64,000 bases of DNA from Micropterus salmoides (taxonomy: Eukaryota > Chordata > Actinopteri > Centrarchiformes > Centrarchidae): contig NW_024040374.1 in the NCBI RefSeq assembly GCF_014851395.1, forward strand, positions 28,352,772-28,416,771, read 5' to 3'. This document shows positions 36,561 through 48,784 of this stretch, piece after piece. The position numbers were made by a program, and so were the translations under genes. The notes beneath the pieces are model-generated. The model had not been told where the DNA came from, searched no databases, and saw nothing but the letters and a program-made list of their open reading frames with translations. The stretch's first letter is position 1; every line of letters starts with the position of its first letter.

Positions 36561-37379
36561 ACAAGGCTGAGGGAGAGGAGACTTGTCAGTGATATGAAAT
36601 GCGTGGCTACTCTCAGCAGCATAGCCCTCAGCCTAACATATGGTCTCCTTTCCAGGCTTTAACTGTACCACATAATAGGAGCCTGCTGTTTATTTTTGAA
36701 ACATTAGTGATGTCACTACTCCTTTTGTCTCCTCAAGACAATAGCTGCTGTCTCTGCCTCGCAAGCAAGACAGCCCCCCCCCCTCCTTCACCCACCAACC
36801 CCCCTCCCTAAAGATGACATTTGAATAATAATAATAATAAAATAAAATAAAAGCTACTACACATTTTAATTATACACACATGGATATTACCAAATTTAAA
36901 GCATTTTCTTTGAAATTATAAGGATGAGGGTTGATGTTTAAAGGCATTTATGTTTACTCATCTTTGCAATACAACTATTTTAAATGGATGATATCATGAG
37001 GCGCTCACACTCAGGCAAATGATGATGTTATTTTTGGGGACTAACATTTTTGCCTTTTGATGCTGTCTTTCTACAATGATTTTTAGGATGTTTTACTAAA
37101 TATATTAAGAAGATTGAACACTTAACCACTCTAATAACAGACAAATAAATGATGCTGTGTGACACAACATTATAATAAACTGCTCATTCATTGTAACTGT
37201 AGGTCAGGCTCATTTTACAAATGAGTTTGGCAAATACAATCACGGAAAAACAAATAAAAATGAAATTACACTTAGCAGCTGCTTTTAAATTTGTAGAGAA
37301 ATTATGAACACAAAGCTGTGTTTTTAGTGCTTTAAAAATGACTCACTGAGTCGCAAGTATTAATGTCTTCCTATCAGTG
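36561..37379. other. Gene-free stretch with simple repeats
   Basis: A C-run with CCCTCC words lies at 36774-36808, and (AAT)n/(AAAAT)n at 36825-36851. The 70-codon + strand frame at 36599-36811 ends in that C-rich run and is not gene-like. Confidence 0.55.
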
Positions 37380-37610
37380 TTTATGTGGGCTAGTTTCTGT
37401 GGCAGAGCTGTGTGTTTCAGTGCAGGGCTATGCCAAGTGATTCATACACAAATGACCTGAGGGAGGCAGCAGTGCAGCGAACAAATGTGAGCACAGCATC
37501 TTACACTCTGAGTGTGCTTTAAATGCCATTTACATAGTGAAATCTAATTACCCTAGCTCTGTGAGAGAGTATTTGATCTCAATCTTAAACAGAGCAGAAC
37601 ATATTATTAA
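37380..37610. promoter_or_regulatory. Candidate conserved regulatory block
   Basis: Unique, balanced sequence with GCCAAGTGATTCATACAC, CAAATGACCTGAGG and GTGAAATCTAATTACCC, flanked by AT-rich DNA and ending at an A-run (37611-37620). Called from texture only. Confidence 0.25.
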
Positions 37611-40220
37611 GAAAAAAAAAGGGGCTTTTCTTAGATGAAGGTGGCTTACTGAACAGAAGAATCAGCTTGTACACAATTCAGCACTCCCTTTTTAATTATT
37701 TTCCAACATAGATGAAAAGGGAAGAACACAGATTTATTTGTGTCCTGGGAGACAATGCGGGCTTTTGAGACATGAAAACCAAAAGAGAGAACTTGGGTGG
37801 ACAATGGTGGGAGAACAAAGTCTCTCTCATTCTGTTGTTTCCGCTTAAAAGGAAATCAAAAGTTCTCAGGGTTGCTCTATTAACAAGCTTATTTTTGAGC
37901 AACATGCTGTTTTTGAGATCAAGTACCAACATAATTATAATTACAGCAGAGCCACATTGTCTTCTTTACACAGGTGACTGATGTCAATAATTCATCACAT
38001 ATATAATAACTGATCTTTTCACATGAATAGAGGCCAAATAAATAAATAAATAAAAATCTTTCAGTATTACATGCAGAAGGTACTTAACAACTAAAGACAT
38101 CTCTAGCCAGAAAATATTTTCTACAAAAACTGAAACAAACACTTCAAATCGGGTCGATGACATTTTGTCATTTAGTGAATTACACACATTCTTCTTAATC
38201 ATAACAATGTTATAACAATCAAATTAATTTCAATTACGTTTGAATTACCTAGACTCCAACCTAAATATCAAACAGACATTTATTTCCCAAATGTTACACC
38301 AGAACATTGGATTCTATTATTTTACTTTGTATCAAACCAAACATAAAACATCTTTAATCATAAAAAAGGAGAATGTGAATGTTTTGTATATTTTCAATGT
38401 AATGGGTTGTTATAATAATTAAAATGTTGTATATTATAGATGTATGGTGCTTTCTGTCTAATCCAGCAAATTTTTTAATAACAACAAAGTAGACCGTGGT
38501 CATGAACATATGTTATGTTTGGGTAGCAGAAAATGCTGTTGTTTCACTTTTGGCTAGTGCTGTAACACAAATACATCGATATAAATTATGAATTGCTTCT
38601 CATCAGCGCAGCCTATGGAACGCTGGCAGGACAGGCAACTCAGATTTTATGCAGCCCTTCATGTTTACATTTCATTTCTATTGTCAGGTCCTTATGTACA
38701 GTATGGTGCAGTGAATGGGCCGTTACAGAGAGGAGACATGTTAGTACATTTCCTACCATGTCCATATGGAATGACCCATGTGCTTATAAACATGGTTCCA
38801 AATGTTCGGTGTGTATGCATGTGCGATAGCTTACATACATACACTTACCTTCCCCTGTGCTTCCTACCCCCTCCCTTTGTTGTGTTAATACAGTTCCAAT
38901 GCCTCACCAATTTCAGACTCCATAATCTACAGGATGTTTTTTCCATTACTCAAGGATCGTCTAGTGCTTCTAACTTGCCCTTATTTTGTATTACAAAATT
39001 AGAGCTTTCTGAAAATGACTGCAAGAAAAAGGCCTGTGCTCTTTCAATTCTTTGTTCTCGCTCTTGCAAAAATCATATATAATTGCAGTCACTCCATGAA
39101 GATTTTTTAGCTTTGACCTTTAGTGTGCAGTAATACAGAAAATGATGGGGAGCAGATTTCCTGTCTGAGCCTCTTCTCCTTCTCGCTCACATCTCAGTCT
39201 TTGAGGGATAGATGCTCTCTGTGGGGCTATGTTGATACTATTAGTAATACCACTACCACAAAAGTGGTTTCAATACAGTAATTGTATTATCTTAATAGTA
39301 GACTACAGTCACTTTTGAATTCCATGTCCTGATTTTACCTTTAGAAGCTGATGCCCGATTGACAAAGCTGTAACAAAAGTAACAAAACCTTACGCCTTTA
39401 CCCTGTGAGTAATATCAATGAATGCTGATGCTTTCCCCCCAAAGAGATCCCCCACATAGGTATATTTACATACTAAATAGAGAAGAAACACTCACATGAC
39501 TATCATCTCAGAAGAGCAAGTGTTTCTAACATTTTCAAAAATCCACCAGTAAATCTGAACAAGAATGAAATCTTGCACTTTTTCTGCCTTTCTGTACTAG
39601 AAGGCTTTTCCCAACACAAAACTAACTTTCTGTGGACCCAGCAGGGATCTAGTATAATAACATTTGTAGGAGCCTATGGATTTGCTGTATAGAGAACTTG
39701 TTTGGTACATGTTTGGCCGTTAGAGTAGCGCATTGTGAAGCCAGCATGTCTCTAGATCTAATGGCTTCACAAGGGAAAACAATCAGGATGACTTCACTGT
39801 CTCATCTGGGGTGGTGGTAAGCTGCAGGAGAGTGCGGCGAGCCATCCACTATTCCCTTAAAGCAACGTGAAGTTTGCTCCTTCCCAATAATCTGGGCTGG
39901 GATCTCAAAGTCACGATAGGGAGCATTGTTGTTCCCCTGGTCTATCCACAGACCCAACATGTGGTACGCTGCTCATTTCCGTAGCTGCCCATGGCTTCTT
40001 GTAGACTTTTTCAACCAGCCCCTGAATACAAGTTCTAAAACTAAGACTGCCAGGAACCCTTTCTCACCAATAACAACAAAATTAATAATGTTCAGCCTTT
40101 TGACTCACAGACAGACTTAAGTTTGTACGTTAACATGCGGTTTCACAGAACGTGTTAACATATTCAGTGTTGTCGGCAAGAACTACATTAGTACAATCAT
40201 TACAATAATTCTTGTAATAA
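37611..40220. other. Gene-free stretch; longest open frame of the window
   Basis: An AAAT microsatellite lies at 38036-38054. The open frame at 38588-39082 (+, 164 codons) is the longest in the window but has no domain, no coding-like composition (rich in C, Y, F, L) and no repeat match; I do not call it a gene. No other element was recognised. Confidence 0.5.
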
Positions 40221-40673
40221 GGGAAAGTACATTTACTCAAGTATTGTACTTAAGTACGATATTTAGGTATTTTACTGGAGTATTTCCAGTATATACTTAC
40301 TTATTGTTATGTACTATTTACTACTACTTTGTATATTAAAATTTTACATATAAATATCAACTTCATTTCAACTTAAACTTATATGTTCCACTTCTACATA
40401 AAGTAGTTTATAGTATTAACAGGAAAATGCTGCTTACATATTCAAGCGTCAGAAGTGATTTAATTAATAAATTATATAATAGAACACTCAGAGAGAACAT
40501 TTTTGTGTATACAGTAAGAGTACTGTACTGAGTTTCTGTATATGAGTACTTTTCATACTTTTAGCACATTCTGCTGACAGTACTCTAACTTAAGTTAGGT
40601 TTAACATGTAACAAAGTTATTTTTACATATACTTCTGTTTAGTTAAAGGATTTGAACCCTTCTTCCATCACTG
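40221..40673 (-). mobile_element. CAGTGNTGGAA-type MITE, near-complete copy
   Basis: Left: GGAAAGTACATTTACTCAAG, TATTGTACTTAAGTACGATA and TATTTTACTGGAGTATTTCC. Right: TACTTCTGTTTAGTTAAAGG, then GAACCCTTCTTCCATCACTG ending at 40673. The order of blocks, including GGAAAATGCTGCTTACATATTC in the middle, is that of a very abundant fish element with CAGTG-TGGAA ends, in the reverse of the 58622-59030 orientation. The outermost left bases are lost. No open frame; non-autonomous. Confidence 0.7.
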
Positions 40674-40774
40674 TCTATGGTAATTCTTTTCTGAAAGCAT
40701 TGCAGCCATTGGGTGTTTCTTAAAGTCATTCACATGATTGTTGCTTGTTCCATTGATCGCACTGCAGCACTTGA

Positions 40775-40980
40775 ATAATTGAAGTAATTTTAACTATTTT
40801 ACATACACATTTTGGGTAGTGTTATCTACAACAATACATCAGATTTTGTAAGCTCGTCATGTTTTGTATATATATATTTTATTTGTAAAGTAACTAAAGC
40901 TGTCAAATAAATGTGTGGAGTGAAGAGTACAATATTAGCCTCTAACCTGTAGCGAAGTAGAAGTATTAAGTATATATAAT
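40775..40980 (+). mobile_element. Half copy of the same MITE, opposite orientation
   Basis: GGGTAGTGTTATCTACAAC, AATACATCAGATTTTGTAAG, AAAGTAACTAAAGCTGTC, AATGTGTGGAGTGAAGAG and GTAGCGAAGTAGAAG are consecutive blocks of the right half of the family in + orientation. It lies about 100 bp from a near-complete copy in the other orientation. Confidence 0.65.
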
Positions 40981-41953
40981 GGTAACAGGCTTTTGTAACC
41001 CTGCCCTCAACCTGATAAGATTTCTGTATGTTTCAGGGATTTTCTCACTCATGTGTCACCTTTCTCCTGCCAGTGCATGAGTTGTAATGTAGGCAACTAA
41101 TTACTTTTTTTTTTCCATTAATGACCCTTTCAGGTCGTATAATGAGGACTTACCAGATACTTACCAAAAATTAGAGCTTTCAAGAAAGCACTATTTAAAA
41201 CACAGAGGATGAAAGCAGATTTTACATGTTAATCATTTTATATACGCAACCTGGGGCCTGCCTCGACCTATGAACTGAAGCTTAAAGGGGTGCGGGCTTG
41301 TTCTTGCCTGGACATTGGTTGTTATGGGTTTTTTTTTTAACCAAGCAGCAGAAAATCCAATTATTAGCAACAACCCAATTACTTTCCCCTCAGACTCAGC
41401 GGCTCAAATCCAAGGTTGGATTTGTGGATTAGCAAGGTTTACCGATAGACTCCTAAAAAGGGAAGCAACAATGTCGAATTTCCTGGCCGCCTGTGCTCTT
41501 CCGGGATTTGGAGTCAGAGGGTGACATGATCATTGAGAGGTGGGATAATGACAGGGTGAGAGAGGGAGGAAGGAAGGAAAGAGAAGGGAAGAGAAGAGAA
41601 GAGAAGAACGGTCTCTGGACAGTAGATCATAGTTAGCTGAGGTCAAAAGTGCAAGTACGTCCTGTCAATGGAGACCGAGCCACTAATAAAGTCATATTGA
41701 CTTTACAGCCATACTTAATGCTGTGAGTTACTTGACACCGAAAGCACCGCAGCATTTGTAAGTCAATTAGAGGGGGTGGATGAAGCGCATGGTTTGGCTG
41801 TCACTCTAACCTGAGGAGGATAAAGCTGGACACTGACCTTTGACCCCACTGTCCTCTGACTTCTAACATCTGCAGGCCACTTCTCTGGAAGGGCAGGTTG
41901 TAAACGTTCCGACTCAGAGGTTATATTGATCACAGCAGACCTTGATTCATAAT
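40981..41953. other. Gene-free stretch
   Basis: The segment 41320-41470 (AATCCAATTATTAGCAAC, CCCAATTACTTTCC) is mildly regulatory-looking. A purine microsatellite is listed separately. Open frames are short and domain-free. Confidence 0.5.
41557..41608. repeat. Purine-rich microsatellite (GGAA / AGAGA)
   Basis: GAGAGAGGGAGGAAGGAAGG is followed by AGAAGGGAAGAGAAGAGAAG; imperfect GGAA and GAGAA units. Simple repeat. Confidence 0.85.
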
Positions 41954-42391
41954 TAAAGGTTCTATATACAAGATTTTGAACATTATTATAGCAGCAAACA
42001 AAGTGACGCAAGGTAAAGATATAATGGAGCAAGGGCGTCCTGAGCAGGAAATGACGTCACATTCCCTACATGTGTGTTGTCATCCGAGCTTGTGAAACTG
42101 TTGGCTTTGAGGATATAACGGCTGGTTCTTTTTACATCTAACTCTGTGAATTAAAGGTATATTTTGATTGATTGGATTGTTGGAACAGTAGAAAGACTAA
42201 CTAAGATGGTTTTGGTGAGTTCTATTTAGTTTCTCTTTGGAATTTAAAGTGTTTTACTAAGATCTGCCATGTAAAACTACTGATTTTCTCAATGGTGTCT
42301 GGAGGGCCGTAGTGTCCATTTGTTTTGGTCTGAGATGCTGGTGCTATAGCATGACATTTAGTGGCGGTGAATGTTGCATACAGCTCCTTTA
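41954..42391. mobile_element. Inverted-repeat element, family of 16.66 kb copy
   Basis: The left end TAAAGGTTCTATATACAAG and the reverse complement of the right end TAAAGGAGCTGTATGCAAC agree at 14 of 19 positions. AAT lies on both flanks (41951-41953 and 42392-42394), a possible 3 bp duplication, though AT-rich flanks make this weak. The inside has GAGCAGGAAATGACGTCACATTCC and TTAGTGGCGGTGAATG, the latter shared with the right end of the 16658-18256 element. About 440 bp, no open frame crossing it. Confidence 0.5.
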
Positions 42392-42559
42392 AATTGAATA
42401 TTTAAACAAAGATGAAGACGGTGTCAAATAGAGACTGGGACAGCGCTACACTCAAGGTTACGAAACTACCATTAAGTGGCTTTTTTAAAATGCTAGACAC
42501 CATACTTCTGTCAAAGTGGGTCAAAAAGTAGCAGGAAATGAATTACTGATTAAATGAAA

Positions 42560-43080
42560 CACTTCAATCCCTCTAATAAGGAGATCCATGAATGATATGT
42601 GCCACCTGCTAAATTCGCAAATATCCCCTCTAAAAGCTTTGTAAGCTTCATCAAACTAATCGGAGTGGACAGCCACCAAATAGAATCTATTCTGAATTCT
42701 CCATTTGTGACTGTGCAGAGCAGGTGAAGTCTTTTGGCAATAATTGCCTGGAAGGTATGCCGCTCTCTATTAATGTGCAAGGATTAAATTTAACACCCAC
42801 CTTATATCATTCGGCAAAGAATCATATTGCACTGAAGCCCACAGTAACCTGAGGTATCTCTTTCATTATTGCCTAATTAACCTGCTAATAGCCATGTCCT
42901 TACTGCTTCTTCTCTTTAATTATCCGACAGCCTGCACCACATTCATACTGAGATTACAACTGTGTCAGTCAGCTCTCTGTCCCATCACATCTTTTATGAG
43001 ATCAGTTTCTATTGGCTTTATTCTAAAAGACACTGTTTAATTAACAGCTATTTTCATCCTTGAAGAACATACTATTCATG
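42560..43080. promoter_or_regulatory. Candidate conserved regulatory block
   Basis: Unique sequence with CATCAAACTAATCGG, GGCAATAATTGCC (a palindrome, 42736-42748), CTCTATTAATGTGC, and TTGCCTAATTAACCTGCTAATAG. No repeats and no splice-flanked frame. Inferred from motif density. Confidence 0.3.
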
Positions 43081-43440
43081 ATCAGGATATTACTCTCTGC
43101 GACTCTTACCTTTGACAATTAAGGCTGTGGGGCTGTGCAGGTTGCAGACAGAAGGCAGTAGAGCTTAGTCAGTTGGGCGTGTAACCACTAGATGTCCTCT
43201 GCAGTAAAATGAGCAAGGCTGACTGAGCCTGGCCACTGCACTGGAGAAAAGCCAAAAAGGCAAGAGTCATACCACTTCATCACATGTTAGTCATTCAGAT
43301 GAGACGCTGTCATTAATTGTAATAACGACTGAATGTCAAGTCTCTGATTCACAGCCAACACATCTCGCAAACATTTCTGTCCACTCAGCATAGTTTAAGT
43401 GACTGCATTTTGCTCAACTTTTCACCCCTCAGCACTCCGT
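43081..43440. other. Gene-free stretch
   Basis: No exon, repeat or strong motif cluster recognised. Confidence 0.45.
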
Positions 43441-44560
43441 AACAAATATTTATAGCAGTCTTATAAGTTACTCTTTATAAAGGGTTTATAAGTTGTAAGT
43501 AATAATTTTAGTAGTGGTTAGCAAAAAATGTCCTAATGCCTTATAAGTTACAAACCCTTAACCCTTTTAACCCACAGGTTTTTTTTGTGGTTCATGGTAC
43601 TCCCATGTCTTAGCCTGGCATGCCATAAGAATCAGAATAAGTAGTATGTGAGTTGGACTTTACATGTTTTAGGACAGTTATTATGAATAAATTAGCTATT
43701 AGCAGTTCCTGTTTACACTGCAACTATGGATATACAGGGTTGCCAAGTTCTGATCTTGCAGAAATAATACTCTTTATAATGGGTCCATATTATGTAGATT
43801 GACATTTTGGGAAATATGCTTATTGTGTGCTTTCTTGATTTAGAATAAGATGAGAAGATTGACACCACGCCCACATATGACTGTTAAATATATGGCTATA
43901 GCCTGCAGCTGGTTAGCTTAGCTTAGCACAAAGACTGGAAACAGGCCTGGCTGTGTGTGAAGGTAACAAAATCTGCCTTCCAGCAGCTCTAAATCTCATC
44001 TACTAACAGGTTATATTTTCTAAAGTATGTTAAAATTACAATTTTTGGAGGAAATCCAAAGCCAGAAAAGAGTCTGGCCTGGTAAAAACACAAACAGTTG
44101 TTTCTACAATTGGGTTTTATATGGATTAAACAAACCAGATTAAGAGTGTTAACTATTGATCGATAGATGTGCTTATAGCTCTAGATGTTGTTACCATTGG
44201 AAAGAGCCAGGCTAGCTGTTTCAAGCCTTTATGCTAAGCTAAGCTAACAGAAGCTCGCATTAAACAGAATGTCCTCTTCTAACTTTCAGGAAGGAAGTTT
44301 TCCCCAAAAGGTAGAAATATTCTTTTAATGACTTACAACAATGACAACTGCAGACTTAATGGCTTACTAGAAAGTGAGAAACTTTTAAGCATTCAGTAAT
44401 TACTTAACTGACTTAACTGATAGATCCTTCACAACGTGGCAACCCAAATTCTTATTAATGGCTACTAATCTAGAAAGCATTAGTAAATACTTTATTAACC
44501 ATTTATAAAGCCATTAGTTATATACATTTATGAAGGGTGCCTTATGAGAAAGTTGTACCC
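43441..44560. repeat. Probable host repeat around the foldback element
   Basis: The left part has CTTATAAGTTACTCTTTATAAAGG and CCTTATAAGTTACAAACCC. The right part has TTATTAATGGCTACTAATCTAG, ACTTTATTAACCATTTATAAAG and GAAGGGTGCCTTATGAGAAAG. The right part is, from memory, one end of a common fish repeat; the left part has the matching TTATAA style. If both belong to one element, the foldback at 43797-44248 inserted into it. Boundaries and class are uncertain. Confidence 0.35.
43797..44248. mobile_element. Foldback MITE of the TTAGCTTAGC type
   Basis: The left arm GGTTAGCTTAGCTTAGC (43911-43927) with AAAGACTGGAAACAGGCC and GGTAACAAAATCTGCC is repeated in reverse complement at 44148-44248 (TTACCATTGGAAAGAGCC, TTTATGCTAAGCTAAGCTAAC). 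The outer left part begins ATTGACATTTTGGGAAATATG. This is one of the most frequent short elements in percomorph DNA as I know it. The centre has been reduced to about 130 bp, and there is no open frame. Confidence 0.7.
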
Positions 44561-44699
44561 AAATATTTTATTAAAAAGTTCCTCCATTAAATCCTCAGAT
44601 GTTTTCATATAAATACCTTACAAATATGAATAGCTGTGATTTAGTAAAGCAGAGATCATGTCACTGAACCAGGACAGGAGGCAACAGTGCAAGTAAAAA

Positions 44700-45300
44700 T
44701 GCTATCTGCTGTCATTTCCCTCTAGACATACAACCAGTGGAGCATTTAAGTCGCTAGACGCACAGCCAAGACTCAGACAAGTGAATTTATGTGTTAAGTT
44801 GGTGTCCCCCTCCCTCTCCCTCACTGTCTCAAAGGCCCAGCACAGATAGCGAGTTCCATTAGGAATTTCAACTCGAATTAAGGTGCTTGGGGAGGACACA
44901 TTAACACATGTGCCGCTTCTGTAGTTAAATGTCAGAATGGGAATGAGGCCTGTGACTTTATATTCCATTAGCCACTGCCTCATGTTTCCCTGCTGTGTAT
45001 CTAAATAAATAATCAAGACAGCCTCCAAAACACGAATCATCTTTTCACAATAATAGAAAATTAATGGCTCTGCTTGGGTAAGTAAATTACACCAAGAACA
45101 TCCCACAGCCTAAATCACTGCTAAGAGATGATGACAAAGGATGCATTATAGGCCACAGGAAAAAGGAACCCACTCTTCCAGAAAATTTTGAAATCTGAAT
45201 AAAATGTTGGGGCTTTCAAGCTCTTTACAATCACCTTGCATGAAAGTCTAATTCAGTTGGGCTTCTTATTAATTCATAAGCCATTAGTAACATATTTCTC
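44700..45300. promoter_or_regulatory. Candidate conserved regulatory block
   Basis: Unique sequence with CATTAGGAATTTCAACTCG, ATTCCATTAGCCACTGCC, AAATAAATAATCAAGACAG, GAAAATTAATGGCTC and AGTCTAATTCAGTTGG. A 134-codon minus-strand frame (44702-45106) spans it but shows no domain, signal peptide or splice logic, and I judge it incidental. Constrained non-coding DNA is the better guess. Confidence 0.28.
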
Positions 45301-45800
45301 TAACAAAAAGCCCCTGACAAAGGAAAAAGAGTGTGTTTGGGAGAGGTATGCGCAATTAACATTTAAGCATGGGCGATTAAAAAGAAGTCTCAAAGAAATG
45401 GCTATGTGTGGGGGGCTTGAAAGATTCAAACGGATGAACTATTTTATGGGGCATTAGCCAGATACTTTATATTTAAATACAGCTGAAGTGTATTCCTGCC
45501 ATATAGTAAGTGTAACACCTGTCATGCTAAATCATGTACACAACCGGCTAGTATTAAGATGAATAAAGCCAGGCTAGAACAAAGCCTAAACCATTAGTGA
45601 GTGCACTATTGCTAAATAATAGTGGTATACCTCAGGCTTGTTTGTAACACTGAGGTTTAATATAATGACAAAACAAATTCTAATATTTGAAAAAACATCA
45701 AATAATGTATTAGTTAATGGACAGAAAATTGATGACTGTTTGATTAACAGTATTGATAAATGATTAATTGTTTAAGTCATTTTTAAGCAATGATACTAAT
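45301..45800. other. Gene-free stretch
   Basis: AT-rich sequence with no exon or named repeat recognised. Confidence 0.5.
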
Positions 45801-46216
45801 AGTCTACAGCCATGCTAGCAGTTCTGTGGGGCTATACTTTCACACAGTGGTGCATTGAGCTAACATCAGTGTTGTAACATGCTAACAATGGTTACAATTA
45901 CAATGTTAACATGCTTATATTAGGAGGTGTAATTTATACTATTGTCACCATCTTAGTTTACTGTGTTAGCAATTCTGTACAAACTTCTGTGCCAATCCAT
46001 CAAGTAACACTAGGGATATTTTACTGTAAAAGTGTAAACTGCTGGTGGCAGTAGATTAAATGTCAGGATCACCAGAGTCATTGGGATTCATCTTCTGGGG
46101 ACCATGAATGTCTGTATAAAATGTCATGGCAATCCATCCAATAGCTGTTTATATTTCAGTCTGGACCAACGTTGTGGACCAAACAACCGGCATTGCCGTG
46201 GCGCTAGCATGGCTAA
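45801..46216. mobile_element. Inverted-repeat element with AGCCATGCTAGC ends
   Basis: AGCCATGCTAGC (45808-45819) at the left is the exact reverse complement of GCTAGCATGGCT (46203-46214) at the right. Inside are CACACAGTGGTGCATTGAGC, AACATGCTAACAATGG, CACCATCTTAGTTTACTG, CTGGGGACCATGAATGTCTG and GGCAATCCATCCAATAGC, in the order of a very common percomorph repeat. The full family is longer, so this copy has internal deletions. The 80-codon + strand frame starting at 46104 is repeat sequence. Confidence 0.7.
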
Positions 46217-48784
46217 ACATACTAAACATTTGCTGGATCTAAATGTAGCAACAATTTGCTTGAAAATCAGCGTGAATAGAACCTCTTTGGTATTTGGAGT
46301 TGTTAAAGGCATTTTTGAGATATTTGTAAATCATAAAAACAATTAACAGATTATTTGTTACTGTTACAAAATGCAATACTTGCTGGCTTGGATTTGCCTT
46401 TCCTTCTTTTTCTACCCTTTCTTATCTTTGTTATGTCACCTGACCTCATATGCTCATTTCCAGTAATGTCCTGCTTCAAATTAACACCATCCCAGACATT
46501 CACACCTGAGAGCTGACATCTGTGACTACGTTTTCTTTTCCTTTTTTTATTCTTTCTAAACTGACGAGATACATGCCTAATTACAGCATGGAAAATGACC
46601 AGTCTAAGAGATAACAGTGAAAGGAGCTCTGTTGAAAAAGACAAAATGATGAAAAATAAAAAAAACGCCTTAGGTGAAATATGTGTAGTAAAGGCTGCAA
46701 AAACCTTCAACGGGAGCTAATTCCATGGTGGAGGAGGTGTTAATGCCATCTCATTTCCCCACATAAACACCCTTCTCTCTCCCTGCACATTAATTATTAG
46801 CACAGATGCAACCTACTGTTTACTTTTTAAACAGGATGGGCGAGTTGCAGCATACAAAAAGGCAAAGAGCTGGTCTGTGAGCCAACACAGGTTACAGTGC
46901 AGAGCGGAGAGACGCGGGACGGAGCGCACCAGAGTCATGAATAAGTCACACAGCCCCTGGACCTTCCTCTGAAGGTGCTGAAGCTCTGACATGGAGCTTT
47001 TTCATCTGATAGCATCGAAATGTCCTGGAGACGTGGGGAATTCAGATACATGCAAGTGGATATACTGTATATGCATGCGGGCTGTCTTGTGTATGTGTGT
47101 GAGCACATCACAACCCTGTGGATCACACACCAGGCATCTTCATTCATCCTCTAGAGACCACTGCAACATCCACTCAGATTTTCAAAGCGCTTTTTTTTCT
47201 CCAATAAGGCCAGCGGGGTGTCAGGGTGCCAGGTGATTTTGCTTCCAGTTCAAATAATGACTGTAATTAAGCAATTAAGACCTGAGAGGCAGAGAGGCCA
47301 AGAGCTGGCTTTCCTTACACATCTAAACAGACGGCAAATGAGGATTCACCAGGGGATACAAACATGGCTGTGGCTCTGGCATATGCTTGCTCCCTTTGGT
47401 ACTGATAGCAATAGCTTATGTCAAAGGGGTAGAGAGAACAACCAGCGGGTGAAATAATGTACAAAACTATACACACACGTCTAACTCTCTTTTCTTTCAC
47501 AGAAATTTTGAATATTAGTGTATGTTTATTTGTGAGTTTCAACCTTCAAGATCACATATCATTTAGTATTGCAAACACAGTGCTCAACATTTTTTAAACC
47601 AAGGAGTATTTACAGAATAATCTCTCAGTCATGGACAGTTTTCACTGAAGTACCAACCTGAGATACTGAGGTTTTTTTCCTGGCTGCTTGAATAGCCTTT
47701 CAAGGACCGCAGTGAGACACCGGGCAGCAGCGATGAGATATTTGGCATTTTCAGGTAGGAAAAAGTCCAAGCTGGCCTTACATTCAGAAATAACACAAGT
47801 TCTTAAACTATTGACTGCACTGAAGCAGTAGACTTCAAAAGGTCCCTCTGACCTGTTTGCTGAGGAGCCTCAAACCAAGTTTTTTTTTTCTTCTTTCCCT
47901 CCCTAGTACTATGCGTTTCATTATTAATTTGTTTTTTCTCAAGTTTCTCTCTGACCCAGGACATTAAATAAAACATTGTATGGTTCATGAAAGATTATGA
48001 AAGAGCAGAACGTAAGCAGCAGGAGGTGTAAACTCAGCACAATTCATTCTGGTATATAATGTCAATGCCAGCAACCCCCCTCTCACCCTACCTCCATGCC
48101 CTGCAGGCATATTGGCGGAACTACCAATGGATGCTAAGCTTTTTCCGACAAAGCTCCGAAGATAAAGTATCTTCCTTTTATCCCTTCTGCAAATCAATTC
48201 TGGGCCTTACAGCAAAATCCCATAAAATAACTTCAAACACCACTACTTACTCCAAAAATTTGTATTATGGCTATATCTCTTTGAACCCTTACCAGTGAAG
48301 TTTTGGAGGAAAATGATTTAAGTGTTATCTGCTAAGACATCAGCATGTCAGCACTTCACCTCAGTTTTTCTTCACATGCCAACCTGAACCTTGTATTTCT
48401 CTCCTTGTGTTTGGTTTTTGATTGCTTCTAACCATCCAGGCCTGGTGATAAATACAAATGCTGCTTGTAAACTTAATGGCTGTAGTAAGTGCAAACAAGA
48501 TGGTATGAAGCCCTGCTGGTGCTTCACGCTCACTGAGCTGCTGAAATATTCATCTCCTTTCACTCTTCTTCAACAATATGATATAAACTGTGGCTGATAA
48601 AACGAGTAACTGAAAACCAGTGTGTCAGTCAAGGTGTGATTACTGAAATAGCCACTGTTGCTACTTGATTAGCTTGAACCAAAAGACTTTTAATTGCTGT
48701 TTATACACTAATTAGAATATTACTGAAAACAAAATAAGAGTAGAATGTACTTGTACAGTATTTATCCAAAGTCTGTCATTAGAA
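46217..48784. other. Gene-free stretch
   Basis: No exon recognised. The region 46735-47240 is unique and moderately regulatory-looking (CACATTAATTATTAGCAC near 46785). A T-run lies at 47880-47890. Numerous open frames of 60-120 codons overlap on both strands without any domain; the 119-codon minus-strand frame at 46351-46710 has only a lysine/arginine-rich stretch. Confidence 0.45.

Noticed and set aside
44702..45106. 134-codon minus-strand open frame
   Set aside because: No domain, no splice logic, and the nucleotide texture is more like constrained non-coding DNA.
46104..46346. 80-codon plus-strand frame
   Set aside because: Mostly falls in the right part of the 45801-46216 inverted-repeat element.
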